Both the position numbers and the translations under genes were made by a program. Source: Alphaproteobacteria bacterium (GTDB lineage Bacteria; Pseudomonadota; Alphaproteobacteria; Rhodospirillales; Rhodospirillaceae). Taken from it: DNA of 64,000 bases. Numbering within the stretch: position 1 is the first letter of the stretch; each line of letters opens with the position of its first letter. Of this stretch, positions 56,303 through 64,000 are shown piece after piece. The notes below the pieces were generated by a model that saw nothing but the letters and a program-made list of their open reading frames with translations, ran no database searches and was not told where the DNA came from. The DNA is taken from NCBI GenBank assembly GCA_030835385.1, contig JAURPI010000033.1:27469-91468 (forward strand). Direction: 5' to 3'.

Positions 56303-57610
56303 ATGATAGCCGCTCCTGAAAGTCGTGGATCTGGCACGAAAGGCCGCCAACAAGCGATTAAGAAGGTCTCCAAAAAAGAGAAACAGCGAACAAGAAAGAA
56401 AGCAAAAAACGCTTTCTTAATCGTGCTGACAGGCTTTGCCCTTAGTTTCCTTATCGCGGTCATTGGTTCCGTTGCTGTCACGCTTATTTTGTTTCAACTT
56501 GTCGAGGCTGGAATGGTTCCGGGCGGCAATCGCAATCCGCTCGTATTTGGCACGTTCATTCTTTTGTTCTTCGGGACCGCCTTTACGTACCTCAATAAGA
56601 ACTTCAATTTCATGCGTCTGTTTAAGAGGAAGCCGAAAGAAAAACATAAGGCTGCTGAGAAGAAGAAAAAAGAAAAGAGTCCGGCTGATTCGGTTAAGCC
56701 TGACTTCCTCAAATTCCTTACGGATGCAGTGACTTCAATACAAAAGGACCACCCGCAACTGAATACGTTCAGTAAATTTGGCATGAATTTATACATGAGT
56801 GGTGCCTGCTCAATGATTTGTCAGGCTAAGGCCCTTGCCAATGACGTCATGGTCTCTCTGCTCAAAGATAGCCTTGGGTTGATGGGAACAAATGCGGCTA
56901 GTGCTCAGTCATTCTGTGACGAAATTCCCACACACGGTTCAAACCCACGGTATGCCGGTATGATTCAAGCTGGGGGCCAAGCCATGCAAAACTTCATGTC
57001 TGGACAACCGAATATAAACGAAGGGTTGAGCGGTCTTCTTACGGAATGGAATTTGCCGGAGAAGCGAGCCGCGGTGCCAAACGTATTTACTTTCGTCTTT
57101 ACAGACATAGTCGGTTCTACAGCTATGACTCAACGCCTCGGAAACGCAGGAGCACAAAAAGCGGTTCGCGCTCATAACGATGCCGTGCGTGGTGCAATCC
57201 AGCAATACAATGGACGCGAAGTAAAACACACTGGTGACGGAATTATGGCGACGTTCCCAGACGGCCCTTCAGCAGTCGCCGCATCCATCCAGATGTTGCA
57301 GGGAGTGAGTTGTCACAATCAAGCAAGCCCTGATGTTCCGGTAGAGATAAGGGTCGGCGTTAATACGGGCGAGGCCGTTGAAGAAGAGAACGACTTCTTT
57401 GGACAAGCCATTCGAATGACGGCACGCATTTGCGACAAAGCTGCTGACGGACACGCATGGGTATCTGATATCGTTGTCGAAGCGTGCCAAGGTCAGAAGT
57501 TCAAATTCCTGCCTCGCGGTAAATTCGAAATGAAGGGCATCGAAAAACCGAAACCTTTGTTTGAAATTGCCTGGACTGATGCCCACCGCGACGAATTGGC
57601 TGACCTCTAA
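56303..57610 (+). CDS. Membrane-bound class III adenylate/guanylate cyclase-like protein
   Basis: The 435-residue product has a very basic N-terminus, two transmembrane helices (about residues 37-66 and 80-97), a lysine-rich stretch (107-126), a linker (about 130-255) and a C-terminal class III cyclase domain. FVFTDIVGSTAM holds metal Asp268, Lys308 and Asp312 lie in VKHTGDGI, and IRVGVNTGE follows. All metal residues are present, so it looks active. The product cyclic nucleotide and the signal are unknown. Confidence 0.9.
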   Translation: MIAAPESRGSGTKGRQQAIKKVSKKEKQRTRKKAKNAFLIVLTGFALSFLIAVIGSVAVTLILFQLVEAGMVPGGNRNPLVFGTFILLFFGTAFTYLNKNFNFMRLFKRKPKEKHKAAEKKKKEKSPADSVKPDFLKFLTDAVTSIQKDHPQLNTFSKFGMNLYMSGACSMICQAKALANDVMVSLLKDSLGLMGTNAASAQSFCDEIPTHGSNPRYAGMIQAGGQAMQNFMSGQPNINEGLSGLLTEWNLPEKRAAVPNVFTFVFTDIVGSTAMTQRLGNAGAQKAVRAHNDAVRGAIQQYNGREVKHTGDGIMATFPDGPSAVAASIQMLQGVSCHNQASPDVPVEIRVGVNTGEAVEEENDFFGQAIRMTARICDKAADGHAWVSDIVVEACQGQKFKFLPRGKFEMKGIEKPKPLFEIAWTDAHRDELADL

Positions 57611-57623
57611 GTTCAGCGCATCC

Positions 57624-57803
57624 CTATTTAAAAACCGACTCCGCTCCAGCGCGTGCGCTTTGCTTTGCTTTGATTGCAGCTTTAGTTCGCTCAATCTCTG
57701 CCCTCATGAGTGCTATATACTCTTCTAAATCTTCTATCGACATGACCGTAAGATCTCGCGGCTTTACTTTTTTGCCCAAAGGCTCCAAGTCTTCAGCATC
57801 CAT
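57624..57803 (-). CDS. DUF1192 family small protein
   Basis: This 59-residue product begins at ATG 57801-57803, preceded by AGGAGAG, and ends at 57624. It matches DUF1192: LEPLGKKVKPRDLTVMS, then the helix IEDLEEYIALMRAEIERTKAAI and ARAGAESVFK. It is divergent from the quinone oxidoreductase gene, the usual arrangement in alphaproteobacteria. Function is unknown. Confidence 0.85.
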   Translation of the reverse strand: MDAEDLEPLGKKVKPRDLTVMSIEDLEEYIALMRAEIERTKAAIKAKQSARAGAESVFK

Positions 57804-57908
57804 AACGCTCTCCTGCTTCGACAGAGCATCTATTGCCTAGACGACGCTCATGTTCACGATTAAGGGCCCAACTAACTCTAAGATAAAAGCACAGAAAAGA
57901 AAAAGAAC

Positions 57909-58910
57909 ATGAACACACCACAGTCTATGCGTTGCATCGAAATTAAGAATCCTGGTGGACCCGAAGTATTAGTTGAGACTTCTAGACCAGTTCCGACCAT
58001 TGGCGACAATCAAGTGCTTATTAAAGTTGCTGCTGCTGGTGTTAACCGCCCAGATGTTTTTCAGAGACTGGGGCAATATCCGGCCCCAGAAGGCGCTTCC
58101 GACCTGCCCGGGCTAGAGGTCTCAGGTGTCATCACGTCAGTAGGGCGAAACGTTGATACGTGGAAAATTGGTGATCAAGTTTGTAGCCTTCTAACAGGTG
58201 GTGGATACGCAGAATATGCCGCCGCCGATGCAGTTGCATGCATGCCAATGCCAGCTGGATTAAATCTAGTGGACGCTGCGGCCCTCCCAGAAACCGTTTT
58301 TACTGTTTGGTACAATCTATTTGACCGATGCCGGCTCATGCCTGGCGAGAGCCTTCTTGTTCATGGTGGGGCTAGTGGTATTGGCACAACGGCGATACAG
58401 ATGGCCAAAGCCCATGGCTGCGAAGTGATTGTTACAGCGGGCTCAAAAGAAAAATGCAACGCCTGCCTCGAGATTGGAGCTGACCTAGCAATCAACTATC
58501 GTGAACAGGATTTCGTAAGCATCATCCGTGACCGCGCTGAGAAGGGTGTAGATGTCATCCTCGATATGGTTGGCGGCGACTACATCGCCAAGAACCTAAA
58601 ATGCCTTCGGCAAGACGGAAGACTAGCTTTCATCGCTTTTTTACAGGGGTCCATGTCTGAGGTCGATTTCATGCCGTTGATGCTCAAAAGGCTGACGGTA
58701 ACAGGCTCTACGCTTAGGACGCGGCCGACATCAGTCAAGGCAACCATAGCTCGATCTGTCATCGAAACTGTCTGGCCCTGGGTGGAAAACGGCCAATTCA
58801 GGCCAAAAATAGAGCGTATACTGCCCCTTGCAGAGGCCTCAGAAGCTCATCAGACAATGGAGAACAGTGGCCATATCGGCAAAATACTCCTCGCTCCACA
58901 GGAGAAATAA
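57909..58910 (+). CDS. NAD(P)H-quinone oxidoreductase (zeta-crystallin/PIG3-like)
   Basis: The 333-residue product is a zinc-free MDR protein that reduces quinones. It has the NRPDVFQRLGQYP block typical of the PIG3/quinone oxidoreductase group, the NADPH-binding HGGASGIGTTAIQMA and TAGSKEKC, and DVILDMVGGDYIAKNL. The start is ATG 57909. It is divergent from the DUF1192 gene. Confidence 0.92.
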   Translation: MNTPQSMRCIEIKNPGGPEVLVETSRPVPTIGDNQVLIKVAAAGVNRPDVFQRLGQYPAPEGASDLPGLEVSGVITSVGRNVDTWKIGDQVCSLLTGGGYAEYAAADAVACMPMPAGLNLVDAAALPETVFTVWYNLFDRCRLMPGESLLVHGGASGIGTTAIQMAKAHGCEVIVTAGSKEKCNACLEIGADLAINYREQDFVSIIRDRAEKGVDVILDMVGGDYIAKNLKCLRQDGRLAFIAFLQGSMSEVDFMPLMLKRLTVTGSTLRTRPTSVKATIARSVIETVWPWVENGQFRPKIERILPLAEASEAHQTMENSGHIGKILLAPQEK

Positions 58911-59029
58911 CCGCTTATCAGGTTTGACCCTGCCTCCCCTATTCCGATATACCAACGCCAAGAATCGTGATTTTCAGAGTCAATGCTGACCCATAAGCCG
59001 ACGCTGATCACCCTCGAAAGGATTACTCC

Positions 59030-59704
59030 ATGGCTTTGCCGCTTATGCCAAAAGCGACCGCAGTTTGGCTGGTCGATAATACGACACTGACCTTCACACA
59101 GATTGCCGAATTTACCGGGATACACGAACTTGAAGTGCAGGCGATCGCCGACGAAGAAGTTGCGGTCGGTATCGTCGGGGTTGATCCAACCACTAATGGG
59201 CAACTCAGCGCGGACGAGATAAAAAAAGGGGAAGACAAGCCCGGATATAAATTGAAGCTTAGCAAATCAGATATCCCCAAGCCCAAAGCGCGTTCTAAAG
59301 GCGCACGCTATACGCCTGTCTCAAAACGACAAGAACGACCTGATGCAATTGCTTGGCTTTTACGTCACCACCCAGAACTCGCTGACTCGCAAATATCACG
59401 ATTGTTGGGGACGACAAAACCGACAATCAATTCGATCAGAGAGCGCACGCATTGGAATATGCAAAACATCAAACCGCAAAATCCGGTAACACTAGGGTTA
59501 TGCAACGAACCCGACTTGCAAAAGGCTTTGGCCTTAGCCGCTCGTCGAGCAAAGAAATCCGGCATAGAACTGCCCAAGCCCGCCCCAGACGTTGAACAAC
59601 CTAGCGAGGAAAGTAACGTGGCAGAGGATATGCCGGCAGGTGCACCGACATCAGCTGAGGTCACCGCTGAAAACTTGTTCCGACCGACGTCAACAGAGTC
59701 CTAA
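59030..59704 (+). CDS. trcR: DUF1013 family cell-cycle transcriptional regulator, TrcR-like
   Basis: The 224-residue product has the DUF1013 N-terminus with MPKATAVWLVDNTTLTFTQIAEFTG and LEVQAIADEEV, helix-turn-helix-like elements, and the block RPDAIAWLLRHHPELADSQIS with LLGTTKPTINSIRERTHWN. TrcR-type proteins tie gene expression to the cell cycle in alphaproteobacteria. A Pro/Ala-rich C-terminal tail follows. It is read on the plus strand, with a terminator for the opposite strand just beyond. Confidence 0.9.
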   Translation: MALPLMPKATAVWLVDNTTLTFTQIAEFTGIHELEVQAIADEEVAVGIVGVDPTTNGQLSADEIKKGEDKPGYKLKLSKSDIPKPKARSKGARYTPVSKRQERPDAIAWLLRHHPELADSQISRLLGTTKPTINSIRERTHWNMQNIKPQNPVTLGLCNEPDLQKALALAARRAKKSGIELPKPAPDVEQPSEESNVAEDMPAGAPTSAEVTAENLFRPTSTES

Positions 59705-59718
59705 ATACCTCTTCACAA

Positions 59719-59751
59719 ATAAAAAAAACGGCCTACCACAAGGATAGGCCG
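59719..59751 (-). terminator. Rho-independent terminator of the minus-strand DUF465 gene
   Basis: On the minus strand CGGCCTA pairs with TAGGCCG over a 9-base loop, and a run of eight T follows. The same stem on the plus strand is preceded by the A-run and lacks a U-tail, so the element serves the minus-strand gene at 59843-60007. Confidence 0.8.
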
Positions 59752-59842
59752 AAGGGGATCGGATAAACCAACCATTATTTGACGGGCGCCTGGTCATTTT
59801 TGACCGCTAAATTGTCGGTTTTACGTTTTACAAAAACTCCAG

Positions 59843-60007
59843 CTAATGGGGCATTCGTTCGAGTTCATCTTTAATTCTAAGCTTATGTTTTTTTAGGTCA
59901 TGGACCATTGTCTGATCCGGAAGTGGTCTGTTTTCCTCTTCTTCGATCATATGATCGAGTTCTTCATGCTTTACTCTCAAGGTTTCCAAACGAGCATCCT
60001 GACCCAT
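59843..60007 (-). CDS. DUF465 (YdcH-like) small protein A
   Basis: The 54-residue product begins at ATG 60005-60007, preceded by GAGGAT, and has the DUF465 layout: RVKHEELDHMIEEEENRPLPD followed by LKKHKLRIKDEL, two helices forming a coiled-coil hairpin. Function is unknown. It ends before the terminator at 59719-59751. Confidence 0.83.
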   Translation of the reverse strand: MGQDARLETLRVKHEELDHMIEEEENRPLPDQTMVHDLKKHKLRIKDELERMPH

Positions 60008-60368
60008 AGACGAAAATCCTCACAATACGTTGCTATGACCCAAATACCGTAACGCTTCCGGAGGGTCGGATGCCAGAGTGTTGCGTAACCTCCTGTCTTA
60101 ACTCGATTTTTTTGTGGGCAATAAAATGTCCAAATGAAGTAATAATAGTTTATTGATCAACGGTGTCCTCGCGATGAATGTGCATAGACATAGCAAAGCC
60201 TAGACTTCATGCGCTTAACAGGGGGGCCATACAGTAGTTGTGCCAACCGGTAGGACTTCTAGCCAATAACGACTCGGAAGACTTTGACGATTTGAGCCAT
60301 ACACAGACCGATTTACATGTAATCTGCGGTATATCCGCGCACTCAAGCCAAGCTGAATACAATTAGCA
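60008..60368. other. Gene-free divergent region between the two DUF465 genes
   Basis: This 361-base stretch lies between two divergent DUF465 genes. I see no gene or clear structured RNA. AT-rich patches such as TTTTTTTGTGGGCAATAAAATG and TAATAATAG could hold promoters for either gene, but no pair of boxes is convincing. Confidence 0.5.
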
Positions 60369-60581
60369 ATGCCCGAGAACAAAGACACTCAAGAGCAAGT
60401 CCATGAAAAGATTGCCGCGCTGGATCTCGAGCATCGCGACCTTGACGAAGTGATCCGAAACTTGGAAGGCCAAGGTAATTTTGATCAACTAAAGCTTTCG
60501 AGACTCAAAAAACGAAAACTGATGGTGAAGGATCAGATTTCAAGCCTGAGCGACAAATTGCTACCCGACATAATTGCCTAA
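60369..60581 (+). CDS. DUF465 (YdcH-like) small protein B
   Basis: The 70-residue product has LDLEHRDLDEVIRNLEGQ and LSRLKKRKLMVKDQISSL, the two-helix DUF465 pattern, and LLPDIIA at the end. It is on the strand opposite to the first DUF465 gene and divergent from it. Function is unknown. Confidence 0.85.
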   Translation: MPENKDTQEQVHEKIAALDLEHRDLDEVIRNLEGQGNFDQLKLSRLKKRKLMVKDQISSLSDKLLPDIIA

Positions 60582-60603
60582 GGCTTAGACAAGGCTCGCC
60601 AAC

Positions 60604-61161
60604 TTAAGATCGCAACACGTGATCGACTTGGCCAAGCGCCTGCAGCGCAACTTGGCCCGTTTCAGCCCTCACCGATGCAACTGTGAAGCTCAACTTCATA
60701 TCGAGACCAGCCACGGTATATGCAGCCTCCTCCACCAAGAGGCGCACTTTATCCGCGACGGTTAATGGCGTGTCATCCGTATTGGTGGCGACTTGGTCGG
60801 ATTCATGATCCATGTCGGTCAATAAAGCCCCAATACTTTGTCCACCAACCAGTCCGATTGGAGTTGCTTCGAGCGGACTATCTTGAATTTCCCCGATTAC
60901 ATCAGCCAAGACCGTGTTTGCAGCAAGCAAGCCAGAACTTTTGCGTATGTCTTCAAAGGTGTTGACCTCAATGAGCGCTAATTGCCGATACTGACCTGGC
61001 GGCGGCGCACTTTCGAGTACCTGATCAAGAACTTGTATAAAACGGTCCCCCACCAGCAAGGCACCCGGCACTCCGCCATCCTTCCGGCTAATAGCGGATT
61101 CGTAGCGCTTCACTTTAGCCTTAAGGTGGTCAACTTCGGACCAGCCCGCCGATAGCTGCAC
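60604..61161 (-). CDS. Degenerate GGDEF-like protein (C-terminal frame)
   Basis: The 185-residue frame starts with GTG at 61159-61161. A helical segment (KAKVKRYE) leads to a diguanylate-cyclase-like fold: LALIEVNTFEDIRKSSGLLAANTVLADVIGEI, then LVGGQSIGALLTDM, where GGQSI stands for the GGDEF signature. The catalytic and metal residues are lost, so any role would be in binding or structure. It overlaps the upstream frame by 32 bases and could be the second half of one protein. Confidence 0.55.
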   Translation of the reverse strand: MQLSAGWSEVDHLKAKVKRYESAISRKDGGVPGALLVGDRFIQVLDQVLESAPPPGQYRQLALIEVNTFEDIRKSSGLLAANTVLADVIGEIQDSPLEATPIGLVGGQSIGALLTDMDHESDQVATNTDDTPLTVADKVRLLVEEAAYTVAGLDMKLSFTVASVRAETGQVALQALGQVDHVLRS

Positions 61162-61396
61162 GGACCTGTGTCGTCATCAAATCAACTGGGATACCGAGAA
61201 TCGTAATTTTATCGCTTATTTCACGAGCAGTTTCCTCATAGCTCTCAACAACCTTGCTCGCTGGCAGCTCATGCTGCTTCTGGTCTCCGTCCTGTTGGGG
61301 GGCGTTCTTAACGTCTTTGGACGCTGACAACACTGGAAGGAGGCGTGATATCTGACATAATTGAGCTCTACATTCGTCGTGGGTAACAGCCGCCAC
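61130..61396 (-). CDS. Hypothetical protein upstream of, and overlapping, the GGDEF-like frame
   Basis: The 88-residue product starts with GTG at 61394-61396 and ends in the region overlapping the next frame. It holds a helical segment SYEETAREISDKITILGIPVD. I do not recognise it. Its end VRAAIGGLVRS and the next frame's WSEVDHLKAKVKRYE read like adjacent parts of one protein, so a frameshift is possible. It is divergent from purE. Confidence 0.4.
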   Translation of the reverse strand: MAAVTHDECRAQLCQISRLLPVLSASKDVKNAPQQDGDQKQHELPASKVVESYEETAREISDKITILGIPVDLMTTQVRAAIGGLVRS

Positions 61397-61479
61397 TCCG
61401 CTAGTATAGCACTTCAGCTTGCGGACTGCAGGGCCCGTCTGTACAGTGCGCCCCTTTTTGGGGCTGGAGCGTTCAGAGC

Positions 61480-61971
61480 ATGAGTAACGCCGTCGTCGGT
61501 ATCATTATGGGGAGCCAATCAGATTGGCCGACCATGCGTCATGCTGCAGACATTTTGGATGCTCTTGATGTCGCCTTTGAGGCACAGATCGTCTCTGCCC
61601 ATCGCACCCCTGACCGATTGGTCGAGTACGCAAAATCAGCCAAAGAACGTGGCCTCAAGGTCATCATCGCAGGTGCAGGTGGAGCGGCCCACTTGCCAGG
61701 CATGACCGCATCGATGAGCCCCCTGCCAGTGCTTGGCGTTCCCGTAGAAAGCAAAGCCCTCAGTGGAATGGACAGCCTGCTGTCAATCGCTCAGATGCCT
61801 GGAGGTATACCAGTCGGAACGCTGGCGATTGGATCGGCTGGTGCGAAAAACGCCGGATTAATGGCGGCGGCAATTATCGCTCTGTCTGACTCAGCCTTGG
61901 CCACTCGATTAGATGCGTGGAGATCAGCACAGACATCTGCGGTGGCAGAAACTCCCAGCTCTGAAAGTTAA
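61480..61971 (+). CDS. purE: N5-carboxyaminoimidazole ribonucleotide mutase
   Basis: PurE moves the carboxylate of N5-CAIR to C4 in purine synthesis. The 163-residue product shows [14 protein letters not shown], the catalytic histidine in SAHRTPDRL and [11 protein letters not shown]. purK follows at 18 bases, so the pair forms the E. coli-type two-enzyme CO2-fixing step. Confidence 0.97.
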   Translation: MSNAVVGIIMGSQSDWPTMRHAADILDALDVAFEAQIVSAHRTPDRLVEYAKSAKERGLKVIIAGAGGAAHLPGMTASMSPLPVLGVPVESKALSGMDSLLSIAQMPGGIPVGTLAIGSAGAKNAGLMAAAIIALSDSALATRLDAWRSAQTSAVAETPSSES

Positions 61972-61989
61972 ATCCCGGTTCACTCTAGA

Positions 61990-63096
61990 ATGACGGAACG
62001 TATAGACGCAGGCGGCACGATAGGGATTCTCGGCGGTGGACAACTAGGCCGATTGCTTGCGCTCGCCGCCGCGAAACTTGGGTATAACACCCATGTGTTC
62101 TGCCCAGAGCACGCCTGCCCGGCGTCTTTGGTCTCAACTCACACCACGTGCGCCGCATACGATGATTTTGAGGCTCTTGACGCCTTTGCCCATCAAATCG
62201 ACGTCGCAACTTTCGAGTTTGAAAATGTTCCGTCAGAAACAGTTGCCCGCATCGCTGGATCGGTTCAAGTAAGACCTTCTTGGACAGCGCTGGAAATCGC
62301 TCAAGACCGAGCAAAAGAAAAAGCCTTCTTTGCAGACATAGGGGCAGCCACAGCACCGTGGCGCCCTGTACACAGCCTCGAGGACCTAATCGCTGCTTTT
62401 ACAGCAGTAGATACGCCGGCCATTCTCAAGACCGCGCGTCTGGGATACGACGGCAAAGGCCAAATCCTGATAGACAATCCCGAGGAAGCAGAGGCGGCTT
62501 GGTCTGAGATCACGTCTGGCCAGAATTTAGAGTCGGCGATGGTTCCTTTTGCCGTCCTTGAAGGTTTCGTAAAGTTCACGAGCGAAATTTCAGTCATTGC
62601 AGCCCGTGGCTTAGACGGTCACACACAGTGTTTTGAACCAGTGGAGAACGTGCATAAAAAACACATTCTGCATACCACTACTGCACCTGCGAATATTTCA
62701 CCGACAACCGCGAAGACAGCGATTGGAATAGCGGAAAGAGCAGCCGAGGCTCTTGACCTAGTGGGCATCGTCGCCGTTGAAATGTTTGTCACGTCCTATG
62801 GAGGGGTGCTTGTCAATGAAATGGCCCCTCGCCCGCACAATTCCGGGCACTGGACCCTGGACGCTTGCCAGACTGACCAGTTTACTCAATTGATCCGCGC
62901 AATATGTGGATTACCCCTCGCCGAACCCCTAAGGCATTCTAACGCTGTCATGACAAACCTTCTTGGTGACGAGATCAGCAATCTCGAAGCTTTCCATGCG
63001 GATCCGGCCTGTCATGTTTACGTTTACGGCAAAACTGAACCCCGTCCCGGCCGCAAAATGGGACACGTCACGCGGTTGAGTTCTCTCACAAATTAA
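61990..63096 (+). CDS. purK: N5-carboxyaminoimidazole ribonucleotide synthase
   Basis: PurK carboxylates AIR with ATP. The 368-residue ATP-grasp protein shows GILGGGQLGRLLALAA, TFEFENVP and KTARLGYDGKGQ. MAPRPHNSGHWTLD lies near the C-terminus. The start is ATG at 61990. It closes the purEK operon and is convergent with the SnoaL-like gene. Confidence 0.97.
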   Translation: MTERIDAGGTIGILGGGQLGRLLALAAAKLGYNTHVFCPEHACPASLVSTHTTCAAYDDFEALDAFAHQIDVATFEFENVPSETVARIAGSVQVRPSWTALEIAQDRAKEKAFFADIGAATAPWRPVHSLEDLIAAFTAVDTPAILKTARLGYDGKGQILIDNPEEAEAAWSEITSGQNLESAMVPFAVLEGFVKFTSEISVIAARGLDGHTQCFEPVENVHKKHILHTTTAPANISPTTAKTAIGIAERAAEALDLVGIVAVEMFVTSYGGVLVNEMAPRPHNSGHWTLDACQTDQFTQLIRAICGLPLAEPLRHSNAVMTNLLGDEISNLEAFHADPACHVYVYGKTEPRPGRKMGHVTRLSSLTN

Positions 63097-63106
63097 ATAG
63101 AAGACC

Positions 63107-63622
63107 CTATTCGTCTTCCTTGACCATCTTAAATCCTAGCTGACGAAAGATGTAAGCGACGTCTGCATTTCCCCATCGCTCAACAACTTTACCGCCATCA
63201 AATCGATAGATATCGATGGCTGATATTTCGTATGGTTCGCCCGTCGGTTCATACCCAGCAAGTGGCGTATTAAAACTGCTTTTGACGATCGTTCGCACAA
63301 CAACAAAGTCATCGACACACAATATTAGATCGTCCTCAAGCACGCGCTCAGGATTATTCTTTAAGGACTCCTCCCACATCTTGCGCATGTCGTCAGGCCG
63401 TACCACCGAACCAGGTCCGCCAGCATCGTTGTTATGGGAAATAATCTCATCGGCATAGAATTCTTCGACGCGCGTGGTGTCTCTATCCATAAACAACACC
63501 TTATGTATCTGTAGATAGGTGTTGAGAGTCTCAGTTTGCCCGTCGCAATAGATCTGAACCTGGGCGGAAGCTGGAGCAGCCAATAGTGAAAACAGAGCGA
63601 ATACGGCAATATGAATACCCAT
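63107..63622 (-). CDS. Secreted SnoaL-like (NTF2-fold) protein, paralogue B
   Basis: The 171-residue product has a Sec signal peptide (about residues 1-20, ending ASA) and an NTF2-like fold. It shares with the product at 6056-6586 the first cysteine in YCDG (Cys26), DAGG, the second cysteine at Cys102 in LCVDD, IDIYRFDGGKVVERWGN and RQLGF. The two are about equally long. Function is unknown. Confidence 0.8.
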   Translation of the reverse strand: MGIHIAVFALFSLLAAPASAQVQIYCDGQTETLNTYLQIHKVLFMDRDTTRVEEFYADEIISHNNDAGGPGSVVRPDDMRKMWEESLKNNPERVLEDDLILCVDDFVVVRTIVKSSFNTPLAGYEPTGEPYEISAIDIYRFDGGKVVERWGNADVAYIFRQLGFKMVKEDE

Positions 63623-63855
63623 TTTTAGAGACCCTTCAAATAAAGACGTTCAAGAGGAAGCATCGTCTGCCGGATTGTTGAAAACAAGGGCTAAGGGCTG
63701 GTCAACAGAAATATAAATGGAATTTGCGAGGAACGAGACTATGGACCAATAAAACCAAACGGGTTCTACAATTATTGGAACCCAATATAGATACGAGAGC
63801 CGGGCGGCATTATGGAATAAGACCTAATAGCCTACGCCGTGGTTTATCACGTGCG

Positions 63856-64000
63856 CTATACATGATTATGCTGTTTGAGCCCCTTTCTGATGACAGTCTG
63901 GGCCTGGTTAATGGTTGAGAACCACTCAGCATTAAGGACTTCGCGCCTGAGCGTGCCGGTGAAGCGCTTGTTATAGCCGTTCTCCCACGGTGAACCCGGA
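63856..64000 (-). pseudogene. IS3-family-like transposase remnant (cut by window edge)
   Basis: Reading from the window edge, the frame gives PGSPWENGYNKRFTG then RREVLNAEWFST and LKQHNHV, followed by TAG at 63856-63858. This is the end of an IS3-type integrase core. The catalytic glutamate expected in NGYNERFNG is lysine (AAG) here, and the usual end after HNHV (VRPHQAL-like) is gone, with several stops in all frames. The element is decayed. Its start lies beyond the window. Confidence 0.75.

Noticed and set aside
63724..63918. Plus-strand frame of 64 codons near the right edge
   Set aside because: It runs antisense over the transposase remnant and shows no domain.
1..64000. CRISPR arrays, rRNA genes or a prophage
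   Set aside because: No regularly spaced repeats, no rRNA sequence and no phage structural genes were seen; only an integrase remnant and a transposase remnant were found.

Overview
The window is a gene-dense chromosomal segment of an alphaproteobacterium. The evidence is the set of families mostly confined to that class (a DUF1013/TrcR-like regulator, DUF1192, DUF4164, a DUF6476-like protein, HisZ with the purA/serA/serC block), the unbroken yebC-ruvCAB-ybgC-tolQRAB-pal-cpoB-tilS-ftsH-folP-glmM block, and moderate GC content. It looks free-living and biosynthetically competent (purines, serine, histidine, sulfur amino acids, folate, thiamine). Genus cannot be assigned from the sequence alone, and no rRNA is present.

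Layout. 1-2935 (minus): clpX (cut by the left edge), clpP, tig and a tRNA-Leu(UAG). 3024-9767: nnr divergent from dadA, a secreted SnoaL-like protein, a CopD-like membrane protein, a Tat-exported DUF1838 protein, an MDR oxidoreductase and a truncated alpha/beta hydrolase. 9885-15468 (plus): a sulfur block (cysK, sseA, an AhpD-like protein, metC) followed by modB-modC without modA. 15642-20766: an accessory-looking stretch with an orphan gene, an integrase remnant, an operon of Tat-exported aminotransferase, racemase-like enzyme and Bcr/CflA exporter, then a JAMM peptidase gene and a small membrane protein gene. 20851-31722: rluD (plus), then on the minus strand purA, hisZ, serA, serC, an SLC13 transporter, thiD and glmM. 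31796-45012 (minus): folP, ftsH, tilS, cpoB, pal, tolB, tolA, tolR, tolQ, ybgC, ruvB, ruvA, ruvC, yebC. 45139-47463 (minus): a YmdB-type phosphoesterase, fau, a probable 6S RNA gene, zapA and a DUF4164 gene. 47625-49830 (plus): class I aldolase, thiE and a six-cysteine secreted protein. 49894-52469: epmA divergent from efp, then an inositol monophosphatase. 52585-55979 (plus): three genes for OmpA-like, MotA/TolQ-like and MotB/OmpA-like proteins. 56060-64000: rpmE, a membrane class III nucleotide cyclase, DUF1192, quinone oxidoreductase, a TrcR-like regulator, two small DUF465 proteins on opposite strands, a degenerate GGDEF-like protein split over two overlapping frames, purE-purK, a second SnoaL-like paralogue, and a decayed IS3-type transposase remnant at the right edge.

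Functional links. The Tol-Pal cluster builds the envelope constriction machine with its own thioesterase and CpoB. ruvCAB resolves Holliday junctions. EpmA and EF-P form an enzyme/substrate pair, and EF-P keeps the lysine that EpmA modifies. The zapA-6S-fau order is a conserved bacterial arrangement and supports the RNA call. The items least explained by known biology are the OmpA/MotA/MotB-like trio (a second proton-channel-like envelope system next to Tol-Pal), the exported aminotransferase operon whose racemase-like enzyme has lost one catalytic cysteine, and the paired SnoaL-like secreted proteins at the two ends of the window.
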